Assembly: GCA_036274055.1 (NCBI GenBank)
Contig: DASUGM010000356.1
Coordinates: 1 to 55,935, forward strand
DNA length: 55,935 nt
From: DASUGM01 sp036274055
GTDB taxonomy: Bacteria > Acidobacteriota > Vicinamibacteria > Vicinamibacterales > SCN-69-37
Direction: 5' to 3'
The notes below the pieces were generated by a model, which worked only from the letters and a program-made list of their open reading frames with translations, ran no database searches and had not been told where the DNA came from. Of this stretch, positions 17,338 through 26,448 are shown one piece after another. Position 1 is the first letter of the stretch, and the number at the start of each line of letters is the position of its first letter. The position numbers were made by a program, and so were the translations under genes.

Positions 17338-18129
17338 ATGACGATGCAGAGAATCGTGCTGGCTAACCTGCTGGCCTCGATGATCGTGGGAACAACGCTC
17401 GCGGGACAGAGCGCGCAGCTCGGCTACAGCGATACGCCGATGCTGCCCGGCGGCAAGTGGCACGTCCACGACGGGATGCGCCCGCAGCCGACGATCGTCA
17501 CGCCCGGCCCGGCCGGCGAGCCGGTGCCGGCGCCGGCCGATGCCGTCGTTCTTTTCGACGGCCGCGACCTCTCCAAATGGCAGACGCCCGACGGCAAGCT
17601 CGCCGGCTGGCGCGTCGTCAACGGCGCGATGGTGGTGCAGCCGATGTCGGGCGACGTGGTTTCGAAGGACACGTTCGGCGACGTTCAACTCCACGTCGAA
17701 TGGGCGACGCCCGACAAGCCCGAAGGCAGCGGCCAGGAGCGCGGCAACAGTGGCGTGTTCCTGATGGAACGCTACGAAATCCAGGTACTCGACAGCTTCA
17801 AGAACCAGACCTATCCCGACGGTCAGGCGGGAGCGATCTACGGGCAGTTTCCGCCGCTCGTCAACGCCTCGCGCGGCCCCGGCATCTGGCAGACCTACGA
17901 TATCGTCTTCATCGCGCCGCGGTTCGCCGATGGCAAGCTGGTCTCACCGGCGCGCGCCACGGTGTTTCACAACAACGTCCTGGTGCAGCACGACGTCACG
18001 CTGATCGGCCAGACCGTGCACCGCGAAGTCGGCAAGTACGAGGCGCACGCCGATCGTCTGCCGATCAAACTGCAGGATCACGGGAATCCGACTCGGTTCC
18101 GGAACATCTGGGCCAGGCGGCTTCAGTAA
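17338..18129 (+). CDS. DUF1080 (3-keto-disaccharide hydrolase-like) protein, exported
   Basis: A 263-residue protein with a signal peptide (LANLLASMIVGTTLAG). A short N-terminal segment (YSDTPMLPGGKWHVHDGMRP) precedes the DUF1080 domain: VVLFDGRDLSKWQ, GWRVVNGAMVV, NSGVFLMERYEIQVLDSF, WQTYDIVFIAPRF and the closing LQDHGNPTRFRNIWAR. It is more compact than the DUF1080 protein at 8614 and lacks its N-terminal beta domain and proline run. The ATG at 17338 follows the TIM-barrel stop by 2 bases; a TTG at 17326 would overlap that gene. Probably the glycoside-cleaving member of the plus-strand set (inference). Confidence 0.9.
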   Translation: MTMQRIVLANLLASMIVGTTLAGQSAQLGYSDTPMLPGGKWHVHDGMRPQPTIVTPGPAGEPVPAPADAVVLFDGRDLSKWQTPDGKLAGWRVVNGAMVVQPMSGDVVSKDTFGDVQLHVEWATPDKPEGSGQERGNSGVFLMERYEIQVLDSFKNQTYPDGQAGAIYGQFPPLVNASRGPGIWQTYDIVFIAPRFADGKLVSPARATVFHNNVLVQHDVTLIGQTVHREVGKYEAHADRLPIKLQDHGNPTRFRNIWARRLQ

Positions 18130-18225
18130 ACTCGAAACTTCAAACTTCAAACTCAAAACTTGGGTTCTCGAACCAAGAACCAAGGCTGAAGTTTCGAGTT
18201 TCCAGTTTCTAGTTTGAAGTTGACA
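18129..18225. repeat. Inverted heptad array (AACTTCA type) between convergent genes
   Basis: From the last base of the DUF1080 stop codon run five 7-base units of AACTTCA type, then a central hairpin with two AACCAAG units, then five facing units of GTTTCNA type. The phase is kept without slips in each arm. The right arm encodes the last residues (STSN) and the stop of the opposing MFS gene. The region is strikingly AT-rich against its surroundings. Confidence 0.75.
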
Positions 18226-19402
18226 GTGGCCGCGGTCGAAACACCACCGCAAACAACACGAACACCACCGCGGCGCCCGCGGCCGGAATCATCCAGATGC
18301 TCGGCCAGTTGTGTCCGCCGGTCGTGACGTAGCTGTCGACGACGCGGCCGCTGACGTAGGCGCCGATGAAGTAGCCGACGCCGTTCGTGACGAAGTTCAG
18401 GAAGCCCTGGGCGGCGGCGCGGGTCTTCGCGCCCGCCTGCTGATCGGTGTAGATCTGACCGCTGACGAAGAAGAAGTCGTAGCAGATCCCGTGCAGCAGG
18501 ATCCCGGCGTAGATCAGCCACATTCCGGCGCCGGCGTTGCCGTAGCCGAAGGCGAGATAGCGCACGGCCCACGCCGCCATGCCGATCAGCATGATCTTCT
18601 TGATCCCGAGCCTCGCCAGCATCACCGGCAGCACCAGCATGAAGCCGATCTCGCTCATCTGGCCGAAGGTCTGGATCGACGCCGCCTGCGGCACGCCGAT
18701 CTCGTTCAGGAACATGTTCGTGAACGCGTAGTAGAACTGCAGCGGCACGCACAGCAGGAACGATCCGATCACGAAGACCAGGAATCCCGGGTCTTTCAGC
18801 AGATAGAGCGCGTCGAGGCCGAGCGCGTCCCGCACCGAAAACGGCGCGCCCGCCGCCTTCGGCGGCGTGTGCGGCAGTGTGAACGAGAACAGTCCCATCA
18901 GCACCGATGCCCCCGCCGCCAGCTGCATCGGCGTGTTCAGCGCGTCGGCCTTCAGCACGGTGCCGACGACGATGCCGGCGACGATCCAGCCGATGGTGCC
19001 GAAGACACGGATGATCGGAAAGTCCTTCGCCGGGTCCTTGACGTGATGGAACGACACCGAGTTCGTCAGCGACAGCGTCGGCATGTAGCACAGCGCGTAG
19101 ACGATCAGCAGCGGGAAGAACGCGCTCCACTCGGTCTGCCGGGAGACGACCCACATCATCACCGCACCGGCGAGATGAAGCATCGCCAGCAGCTTCTCGG
19201 AGGCGAAGAACCGGTCGGCGATGACGCCGAGGAAAAACGGCGACACCAGCGCCGCGATGGCGGTCGCGCCATAGGCGTCGCCAATCTGCGCGCCCGAGAA
19301 CCCGCGCGTCTGGCCGAGATACGTGCCCATGGTGACGAACCACGACCCCCAGATGAAGTACTGGAGGAACATCATTGCGGAGAGCTTCGCGCGTGTATTC
19401 AT
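18209..19402 (-). CDS. Nucleoside:H+ symporter-type MFS transporter
   Basis: A 397-residue, 12-helix major facilitator. The start FLQYFIWGSWFVTMGTYL is typical of the NHS family (NupG/XapB type), and FAFGYGNAG-like and ILLHGICYDFFFVSGQIY segments also fit. Members import nucleosides; several relatives in sugar loci probably carry other small hydrophilic substrates, and the location beside TIM-barrel and Gfo/Idh genes suggests a sugar or keto-sugar cargo here. It follows the TIM barrel at 19499 on the same strand, separated by a hairpin array. Its last few codons lie inside the array at 18129-18225. Confidence 0.88.
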   Translation of the reverse strand: MNTRAKLSAMMFLQYFIWGSWFVTMGTYLGQTRGFSGAQIGDAYGATAIAALVSPFFLGVIADRFFASEKLLAMLHLAGAVMMWVVSRQTEWSAFFPLLIVYALCYMPTLSLTNSVSFHHVKDPAKDFPIIRVFGTIGWIVAGIVVGTVLKADALNTPMQLAAGASVLMGLFSFTLPHTPPKAAGAPFSVRDALGLDALYLLKDPGFLVFVIGSFLLCVPLQFYYAFTNMFLNEIGVPQAASIQTFGQMSEIGFMLVLPVMLARLGIKKIMLIGMAAWAVRYLAFGYGNAGAGMWLIYAGILLHGICYDFFFVSGQIYTDQQAGAKTRAAAQGFLNFVTNGVGYFIGAYVSGRVVDSYVTTGGHNWPSIWMIPAAGAAVVFVLFAVVFRPRPLSTSN

Positions 19403-19418
19403 TGGCTTCGCTGATCAG

Positions 19419-19495
19419 GTCTTGGGTCTTCGGTCTTGGGTCTTGGGGCGTGAGCTGAGCATGTGACCCAAGACCCAAGTCCCAAGACCCAAGAC
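19419..19495. repeat. Inverted heptad array (GTCTTGG type) within a minus-strand operon
   Basis: Left arm 19419-19447 is four GTCTTGG units (one altered) plus a base; right arm 19467-19495 is four CCCAAGA units (one altered) plus a base. The arms match at 27 of 29 positions with a 19-base loop. It lies between the TIM-barrel stop and the MFS start, so it could attenuate or terminate transcription, or protect the upstream message. Confidence 0.8.
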
Positions 19496-19498
19496 GGT

Positions 19499-20389
19499 TT
19501 ACGCAAGGAGCGCGCGCCTGCAGTATTCAAGGCAGCGCGCCACTTCGGTGACCGCGTCCGTGCCCTTGTATTCGTACTCGAGCTGCGCGGGGATGTCCCA
19601 CTTGCGGTCGCGCAGCCGGCGAAGCACCGGGATGATCGGCGTGTCGCCCTCGCCGAAGGGCACATTCGCGCCCTGGTTCTTCTTCCGATCCTTGATGTGC
19701 AGCGAGACGATGCGATCGTGATGCTCGTCGAGAAACGGGACCGGATCGAAATTCGCGGCGGTGAAGTGGCCGATGTCGAGGTTGATCGCGATTCTGTCCG
19801 ACGCACCCTTCATCGCGGTGGCGAAGTCCGCCGCGGTCGCGAACTGATCCGGGCCGATCTCCGAATGATTGTGAAACGCCACGGTGATCCCGGTCCGTTT
19901 TGCGTGCGGGTCGATGCGCCGCACCAGGCTGACCGGCGACGACGCGGTGATGACGTTGACGCCGAGCGCCGTCGCCATCTCGAAGCCGCGGGCGATTTCC
20001 TCGTCGGTCCAATCGCTCTCGAAGCTGAGGTTGTAGGCGGTCAACGTAATGCCGGCGTCGCTGAACTTCCGGCGCACGCCGGCGAAGAAGTCCAACGGCG
20101 TTTCGAGACGCCATTTGCGCGTGGCCTGCCGCCGGTTCGCGCCAGCCGGCACCACGATGATGTCGCGGCTTTCGACCTGCGGCGACCACAACTCGCAATA
20201 CGACAACCCGATCGACGCCATGGCCTGGATCGTCGCGTCGAGCGAGCGATCGCGGAAGCTGTAGGTCTGCGCGCCGATGCGCACGCCGGCGATCTTCGAG
20301 TCGCGCCGCGGCAGCCGCGGCGCCAACGGCGCCGCGGCGAACGCGGCGGCCGCGAGCCCGTTGAATTCCCGCCGCGTCAGCCTGCGCAC
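19499..20389 (-). CDS. Tat-exported sugar isomerase/epimerase-like TIM barrel
   Basis: A 296-residue xylose-isomerase-like barrel. It begins with a twin-arginine type leader (TRREFNGLAAAAFAAAPLA), then GVRIGAQTYSFRD, GLSYCELWSPQ, TLTAYNLSFESDWTDEE, VAFHNHSEIGPDQF, AINLDIGHFTAAN, VSLHIKDRKKNQG and AQLEYEYKG, strands that carry the metal-binding Glu, Asp and His. Export together with the Tat-type Gfo/Idh encoded just upstream suggests both act in the periplasm. GTG at 20389 lies 8 bases after the upstream stop. The frame extends to 21250 only as a shadow of the Gfo/Idh gene. Confidence 0.86.
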   Translation of the reverse strand: MRRLTRREFNGLAAAAFAAAPLAPRLPRRDSKIAGVRIGAQTYSFRDRSLDATIQAMASIGLSYCELWSPQVESRDIIVVPAGANRRQATRKWRLETPLDFFAGVRRKFSDAGITLTAYNLSFESDWTDEEIARGFEMATALGVNVITASSPVSLVRRIDPHAKRTGITVAFHNHSEIGPDQFATAADFATAMKGASDRIAINLDIGHFTAANFDPVPFLDEHHDRIVSLHIKDRKKNQGANVPFGEGDTPIIPVLRRLRDRKWDIPAQLEYEYKGTDAVTEVARCLEYCRRALLA

Positions 20390-20397
20390 GCCGCCGT

Positions 20398-22032
<1,635 letters not shown>

Positions 22033-22100
22033 CCTTGCCTCCCGGTAGCGGCAACTGTGCCCTAGTGAGCGGAGGCGGTCAATAGCTCGCTTCGCTCACC

Positions 22101-22200
22101 GTGCGGGGTGCGCCCTGCGACGTGCGCTGTGCGGGGTTCTCGGGTTCCCGGTTCGCTGGTTCTGTCGCACTCCGCACGGCGCAAAGGCGCACCGGCGCAC
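22101..22200. repeat. Inverted heptad array (GTGCGNG type) in a divergent gap
   Basis: Left arm 22101-22136 is five 7-base units around GTGCGGG; right arm 22166-22200 holds facing CGCACNN units; between them are GGTTCNN-like units. It lies between the divergent starts at 22032 and 22220, so it is in or beside the promoters, not at gene ends. It must either be transcribed in a leader or sit upstream of both promoters. Confidence 0.65.
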
Positions 22201-22219
22201 GCTCCGCTAAGATCATGAG

Positions 22220-23530
22220 ATGCGAGTTCTGGTCGCCGGCGCCGGACTGGCCGGCCTCTCGGCGGCGCGCGCCCTCGAAGCGCACGGCGCCGACGTCGTC
22301 GTCATCGAGGCCCGTGACCGGGTGGGCGGCCGGGTGTGGACCTGGCGCGAGCCGTTTCGCCGCCGCCATCACGCCGAAGCCGGCGCGGACCTCATCGAGG
22401 GCGAGCAGGAGCACACGCTGGCGCTCGCGAAGGCGCTTCGGCTCACCCCGGCGCGGATTCACCGTCGGGGCTTCGGTTACTACGGCCCGAACGTCCGCGG
22501 CCAGATGGTGATTCAGAAACTCGAGTCCGCGTTTCACTCGATGGCGGCGCCGCTCGCCGGCGCGATGCGCGACTACGCGCTCTCCGAACAACGCTGGGAC
22601 TCCGCGATCGCGCTGCGGCTGGGGCGCACACCGCTCGCTGCGTATCTGGATCAGGCGCGCACCCCGCGGTGGGTGCGTGAACGGATGCGCGGGTTACGCG
22701 GCTTGTTCCTCGCCGATCCCGACGTGCTGTCGACGCTGGCCGTCGTTGATTTCTTCGCCACCGCGGGCGCGCCCGGCGGCGATGCGATGTATCGCATCCG
22801 CGGCGGCAACGATCGTCTCGCCACCGGGATCGCCGCGCGCCTGCGACGGCCGCCGCGGCTCGAGACGATCCTTCGCGCCCTCCATATGCGCGACGGCGGC
22901 CTCACTGCCGTCGTCGACCATCGCGGCCGCCGCGATCAGATCCGCGCCGACTACATCGTCGTCGCGATACCGGCGGCGACGCTGCGCGACGTCGAGATCG
23001 CGCCGGCGCCGCCGGACCTGCAGCAGCGGTCGTGGCACGAGCTGCGTTACGGCGCGGCGACGCGTCTGGCGGTGCAGTTCTCGTCGCGTTTCTGGCGAAA
23101 GCCCGGACGGCCGCTGGCGTTCGGCACCAACCAGCCGTTCGGGGCGGTCTGGGACGCGAACGAGCAGCAGCGCGGCCGCGGTGGGATTCTCAGCTTTCTT
23201 GCCGGCGGGCAGGCGTCGGCGGAGTTGCAGGCGATCCTGGCGCGCGCCGACGTTGCCGGCGTCGCAAAGCGCCTGCGCTGGCTCGGCCGGCCCGCCGACG
23301 TGATCGCGAGCCGCGTCATTCGCTGGGAGGACGAGCCGTGGTCACGCGGCGGCTACGCCTATCTCGATCATCGCTTCGATCCGAGGCTGCGCGATTGGCT
23401 GGCGCGTCCGTGGCAGCGTGCGGTGTTTGCCGGCGAACACACGAGTATTCGCTGGCAGGGCTACGTCAACGGCGCGATCGAGACCGGCCTGCGCGCCGCC
23501 GCGGAGATCAGCGCGCTGAAAGCAGGTTAG
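22220..23530 (+). CDS. Flavin amine-oxidase-like NAD(P)/FAD protein
   Basis: A 436-residue flavoprotein of the amine oxidase/phytoene desaturase fold. N-terminal VLVAGAGLAGLSAARAL gives the dinucleotide motif GxGxxG, followed by VVIEARDRVGGRVWT, the usual GG doublet region. The C-terminal FAD contact is FAGEHTSIRWQGYVNGAIETG. No signal peptide or membrane helix. Family members oxidise amines or desaturate isoprenoids; the substrate here cannot be assigned. The gene ends in a 4-base overlap with the convergent hydrolase gene. Confidence 0.85.
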   Translation: MRVLVAGAGLAGLSAARALEAHGADVVVIEARDRVGGRVWTWREPFRRRHHAEAGADLIEGEQEHTLALAKALRLTPARIHRRGFGYYGPNVRGQMVIQKLESAFHSMAAPLAGAMRDYALSEQRWDSAIALRLGRTPLAAYLDQARTPRWVRERMRGLRGLFLADPDVLSTLAVVDFFATAGAPGGDAMYRIRGGNDRLATGIAARLRRPPRLETILRALHMRDGGLTAVVDHRGRRDQIRADYIVVAIPAATLRDVEIAPAPPDLQQRSWHELRYGAATRLAVQFSSRFWRKPGRPLAFGTNQPFGAVWDANEQQRGRGGILSFLAGGQASAELQAILARADVAGVAKRLRWLGRPADVIASRVIRWEDEPWSRGGYAYLDHRFDPRLRDWLARPWQRAVFAGEHTSIRWQGYVNGAIETGLRAAAEISALKAG

Positions 23531-24549
23531 GGGGACGGGGGGCGGCTCGCGCGAAGCAGATTCCGATCGAAGAAGGCTTTCTGAGCCGCGAGCAGGGCCT
23601 CGAAGGCGCGCGCGAGCGCATCATGTGGCGGCGTTTCGATCGGCGCAAACCGGCGCGTGAGATAGCCGTCGGCAGTGACGTCGTTGTGTCCGACATGCGC
23701 GGGCGCGAAGACCTGGCGTGTGACCTGGCCTGGCGCGGCGCGGCGAAAGGCTTCCCACGCCGTGTCAGCCGCGAGTCGATCCTCCGTCGTCGCGTGCAAC
23801 AGGGCGGCGCGAAACTGCGCCGGCTCCCAGAGGCCCGTTTTCGCATCGGCGTCGGCGTCGCGGCCGGTCGCGAACGCGCTGTCCTGGAGGGCGACGGCGC
23901 GAACCGACGGCTCGCTCATCGCCAGCATCAGCAGCGCGTGGCTCTGACCAATCGCCCCGACCCGCGATGCGTCGATTTCTGTCGACGCACGGAGCCGCCC
24001 GATCGCGTCACGCAGGTCGCGCACGAACTCGCGCTGCCGCTGGGCGATGCGATCGACAAGATCAGCGCCGGCCGGCGGCGCCCCGGGTCGTGACACTACT
24101 GCGAACGCGTAGCCGTGACTGGCGAAAAACTCCGCCGCGACCGGCCACGCACCGGGGAGATGGATGGCGACGATCAGCGGTGCGGCGCTGGCCGCTGCTG
24201 GCGTGTCTCGGCAGCCGCGCATCGGCGCTGCCGTTACGCGGGCCCACTGCGCATCGTCGAGCGGCGGCGCCGCAAAAGACCACGCCTGCCGAAGTTGAGC
24301 CGCTACCTCCTGTCCGGGTTCGCGCGCGTCAGCCCGGAGATAGTCGCCGTAGGTCAGTGGCGTCGGGCAGGTCGCCGAAGCGGCCGGATACCAGAGCTGG
24401 ATTTCACCAGCGGGGACACCGTCATGCGCCGCCAGGAGCGCAGTTCGAAAACCGACGGCGGATCGTCCGTAGTCAACGTCGACGGCGCGCGCCGCCAGGA
24501 CGCCCAGCCCGACGACGAATAGACCGATTGACCCGACAACCCGCCGCAC
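23527..24549 (-). CDS. Exported alpha/beta hydrolase, substrate unknown
   Basis: A 340-residue protein with an N-terminal hydrophobic signal (VVGSIGLFVVGLGVLAARA). It resembles platelet-activating-factor acetylhydrolase/dienelactone hydrolase-like enzymes: IQLWYPA early, PLIVAIHLPGAW at the oxyanion-hole strand, nucleophile elbow GAIGQSHALLML (Ser with Gln and His flanks, GxSxA rather than GxSxG) and a late HVGHNDVT that may carry the catalytic His. Convergent with the flavoprotein gene, overlapping by four bases. No pathway can be assigned. Confidence 0.78.
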   Translation of the reverse strand: MRRVVGSIGLFVVGLGVLAARAVDVDYGRSAVGFRTALLAAHDGVPAGEIQLWYPAASATCPTPLTYGDYLRADAREPGQEVAAQLRQAWSFAAPPLDDAQWARVTAAPMRGCRDTPAAASAAPLIVAIHLPGAWPVAAEFFASHGYAFAVVSRPGAPPAGADLVDRIAQRQREFVRDLRDAIGRLRASTEIDASRVGAIGQSHALLMLAMSEPSVRAVALQDSAFATGRDADADAKTGLWEPAQFRAALLHATTEDRLAADTAWEAFRRAAPGQVTRQVFAPAHVGHNDVTADGYLTRRFAPIETPPHDALARAFEALLAAQKAFFDRNLLRASRPPSP

Positions 24550-24558
24550 CGCGCGATT

Positions 24559-24879
24559 CTATGGGCGCAGTGGCTGCACTTCGACGCTGATCGGGCTGCC
24601 CTCGCGAACTGGTCTGGTCTCCACGCAGGTGTGGTCGTACTCGGCGAGCGCGCCGAAGTGCGCGGATAGCAGCACGATCGCCGCGTTCAACGCCGCGTCT
24701 TCGGTGTCGCCGCCGACCCGGGCACGGCTGCCGTCAGCGGTGACGATCGGATGACCAAGGCCATCGTCGTCGACGGCGGTCATCAGCGCGACGAACGCCG
24801 GCCATGCCGGATCGCCGTCGTTGGGTGCGACGTCGACATGGCAGTGCGCGCGGGCAAAGACGACTTCGTGGCAGCTCAT
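24559..24879 (-). CDS. Hypothetical protein coupled to a hybrid histidine kinase
   Basis: A 106-residue protein I do not recognise. It is soluble, with three recognisable stretches: a beta strand start (CHEVVFARAHCHVDVAPNDGD), a middle helix (WPAFVALMTAVDDDGLG) and ALNAAIVLLSAHFGALAEY. The ATG at 24879 overlaps the kinase stop (ATGA at 24876-24879), so its translation depends on the kinase message. Position suggests a regulatory partner or output protein for the kinase, but there is no homology argument. The longer open frame to 24993 lies inside the kinase gene and is a shadow. Confidence 0.7.
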   Translation of the reverse strand: MSCHEVVFARAHCHVDVAPNDGDPAWPAFVALMTAVDDDGLGHPIVTADGSRARVGGDTEDAALNAAIVLLSAHFGALAEYDHTCVETRPVREGSPISVEVQPLRP

Positions 24880-26444
24880 TGACGCAGGACTCCCTGGAGC
24901 GTGGTGACGAGTTCGTCGTGTTTGACCGGCTTGACGAGATGCGCAACGAAGCCGGCGGCGGCGGTCTGGTGGCGATCCTTCGGCTGCCCCCACCCGGTGA
25001 GCGCGATCAGCGGCAGCGACCGACCCCAGGGCTGCGCGCGCATCCGAATCGCGGTTTCGTAGCCGTTGAGATTCGGCATGCCGAGGTCGAGCAGCACCAC
25101 CTCGGGGACGAAGGTTTCAGCGATGCCGAGCGCCTCGAGGCCGTCATTCGCGGTCGCGACCTCGTGGCCGCCGATACGCAGCATCATCGCCAGCGTCTGC
25201 GCCGCGTCTTCGTTGTCATCGACCACGAGGATGCGCGAGCGACGGAGCGAATGGTCGTGCAGGGGCTGGCCGTCGCCGCCCGTGGCCGCTTGAATCAGTA
25301 TTGCCGGCAGCCGCAGCACGATCTCGGTGCCGGTATCCACGCCATCGCTCGACGCGGTCGCCTCGCCGCCGTGCATGTCCATCAGCTTCTTCACCAGCGC
25401 GAGGCCGATGCCCAGGCCGCTCGTCGATCGATCGAGCGGCGTGTCGAACTGGGTGAACAGATCGAACATGCGCGGAATCATCTCGGGCGGCACGCCGATC
25501 CCGTTGTCGCGGACGCGCACGACCGCGCTGCCGCCTTCGTGCGCCGCCGTCAGGGTGATGTGTCCGCCCGGCTTGGTGAACTTTGCCGCGTTGTGCAGGA
25601 CGTTGGCGACGACCTGTCCGAGCCGCGTCGGATCGCCGTCGACCATCAGCGGCGACTCCGGTTGCAGGACGATGATCGAGTGATTCCGGGCGTCGAAGTG
25701 CGGCCGGCTCGATTCGACGGCGGCCGCGATCACGACACGCAGATCGGTGACTTCGCGACGCAGGCTGATCAGGCCGCGGGTAATCCGCGAGACGTCGACC
25801 AGGTCGTCGATCATCCGCGCCAGCTGACCAACCTGCCGCTGGACGACATTGCCGGCGGTGCGGTGCTGTTCGGGCGACAGGTCCGACAGGCTCAGCAACT
25901 GCGCCGCCTGCTGGATCGCGGCGAGCGGATTGCGGAGCTCATGCGCGAGGACGGCCAGGAACTCGTCTTTCCGGCGCGCCGCCTCCTCGAGTTCGGCGGT
26001 GCGCGACGCCACCCTCCGTTCGAGATCCTCGTTGAGCACCTCGAGGCTTCGCGTCGCCTGATAGAGCTCGAGAAAGACGCGGACCTTGGCGCGCAGAATC
26101 TCCGGCACCACCGGTACGGGCACGTAGTCGACGGCGCCGGATTCATAGCCGCGCAGCCGGTCGAGGTCGCTGAGCGCGATGCCGGAGACGAAGATGATCG
26201 CGGTGCGCTTGAAGCGCGGATGCTCGCGAATCATTGCCGCCAGCTCGAAGCCGTCGAGGTCGGGCATGATCACGTCGATCAGCACGACCGCGAAATCGGT
26301 GCGCAGCAGGTTGTCGAAGGCGTCGCGCGCCGAGGTGGCCGTCACCAGCGTCGCATCGAGATCGCGCAGGACCGCCTCGTAAGTCAGCAGCTTGCCGGGC
26401 TGATCGTCGACGAGCAGGACGTTGGGGCGGGGGAGCGGTTTCAT
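24876..26444 (-). CDS. REC-HisKA-HATPase-REC hybrid histidine kinase
   Basis: A 522-residue soluble hybrid kinase. REC1 spans about 7-125 with phospho-acceptor D57 (VVLIDVIMPDLDGFE); a coiled linker (LERRVASRTAELEEAARR) leads to HisKA with H168 (FLAVLAHELRNPL); HATPase runs from about 275 to 382 with N box (NVLHNAAKFT), G1 (DNGIGVPP) and G2 (GLGIGLAL); REC2 follows from about 403, with D453 (VVLLDLGMPNLNGYE) and the KPVK Lys. No membrane helix or DNA-binding domain. It lies 4 bases downstream of the giant kinase gene, so the two likely form one phosphorelay. Confidence 0.93.
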   Translation of the reverse strand: MKPLPRPNVLLVDDQPGKLLTYEAVLRDLDATLVTATSARDAFDNLLRTDFAVVLIDVIMPDLDGFELAAMIREHPRFKRTAIIFVSGIALSDLDRLRGYESGAVDYVPVPVVPEILRAKVRVFLELYQATRSLEVLNEDLERRVASRTAELEEAARRKDEFLAVLAHELRNPLAAIQQAAQLLSLSDLSPEQHRTAGNVVQRQVGQLARMIDDLVDVSRITRGLISLRREVTDLRVVIAAAVESSRPHFDARNHSIIVLQPESPLMVDGDPTRLGQVVANVLHNAAKFTKPGGHITLTAAHEGGSAVVRVRDNGIGVPPEMIPRMFDLFTQFDTPLDRSTSGLGIGLALVKKLMDMHGGEATASSDGVDTGTEIVLRLPAILIQAATGGDGQPLHDHSLRRSRILVVDDNEDAAQTLAMMLRIGGHEVATANDGLEALGIAETFVPEVVLLDLGMPNLNGYETAIRMRAQPWGRSLPLIALTGWGQPKDRHQTAAAGFVAHLVKPVKHDELVTTLQGVLRQ

Positions 26445-26448
26445 GGCT

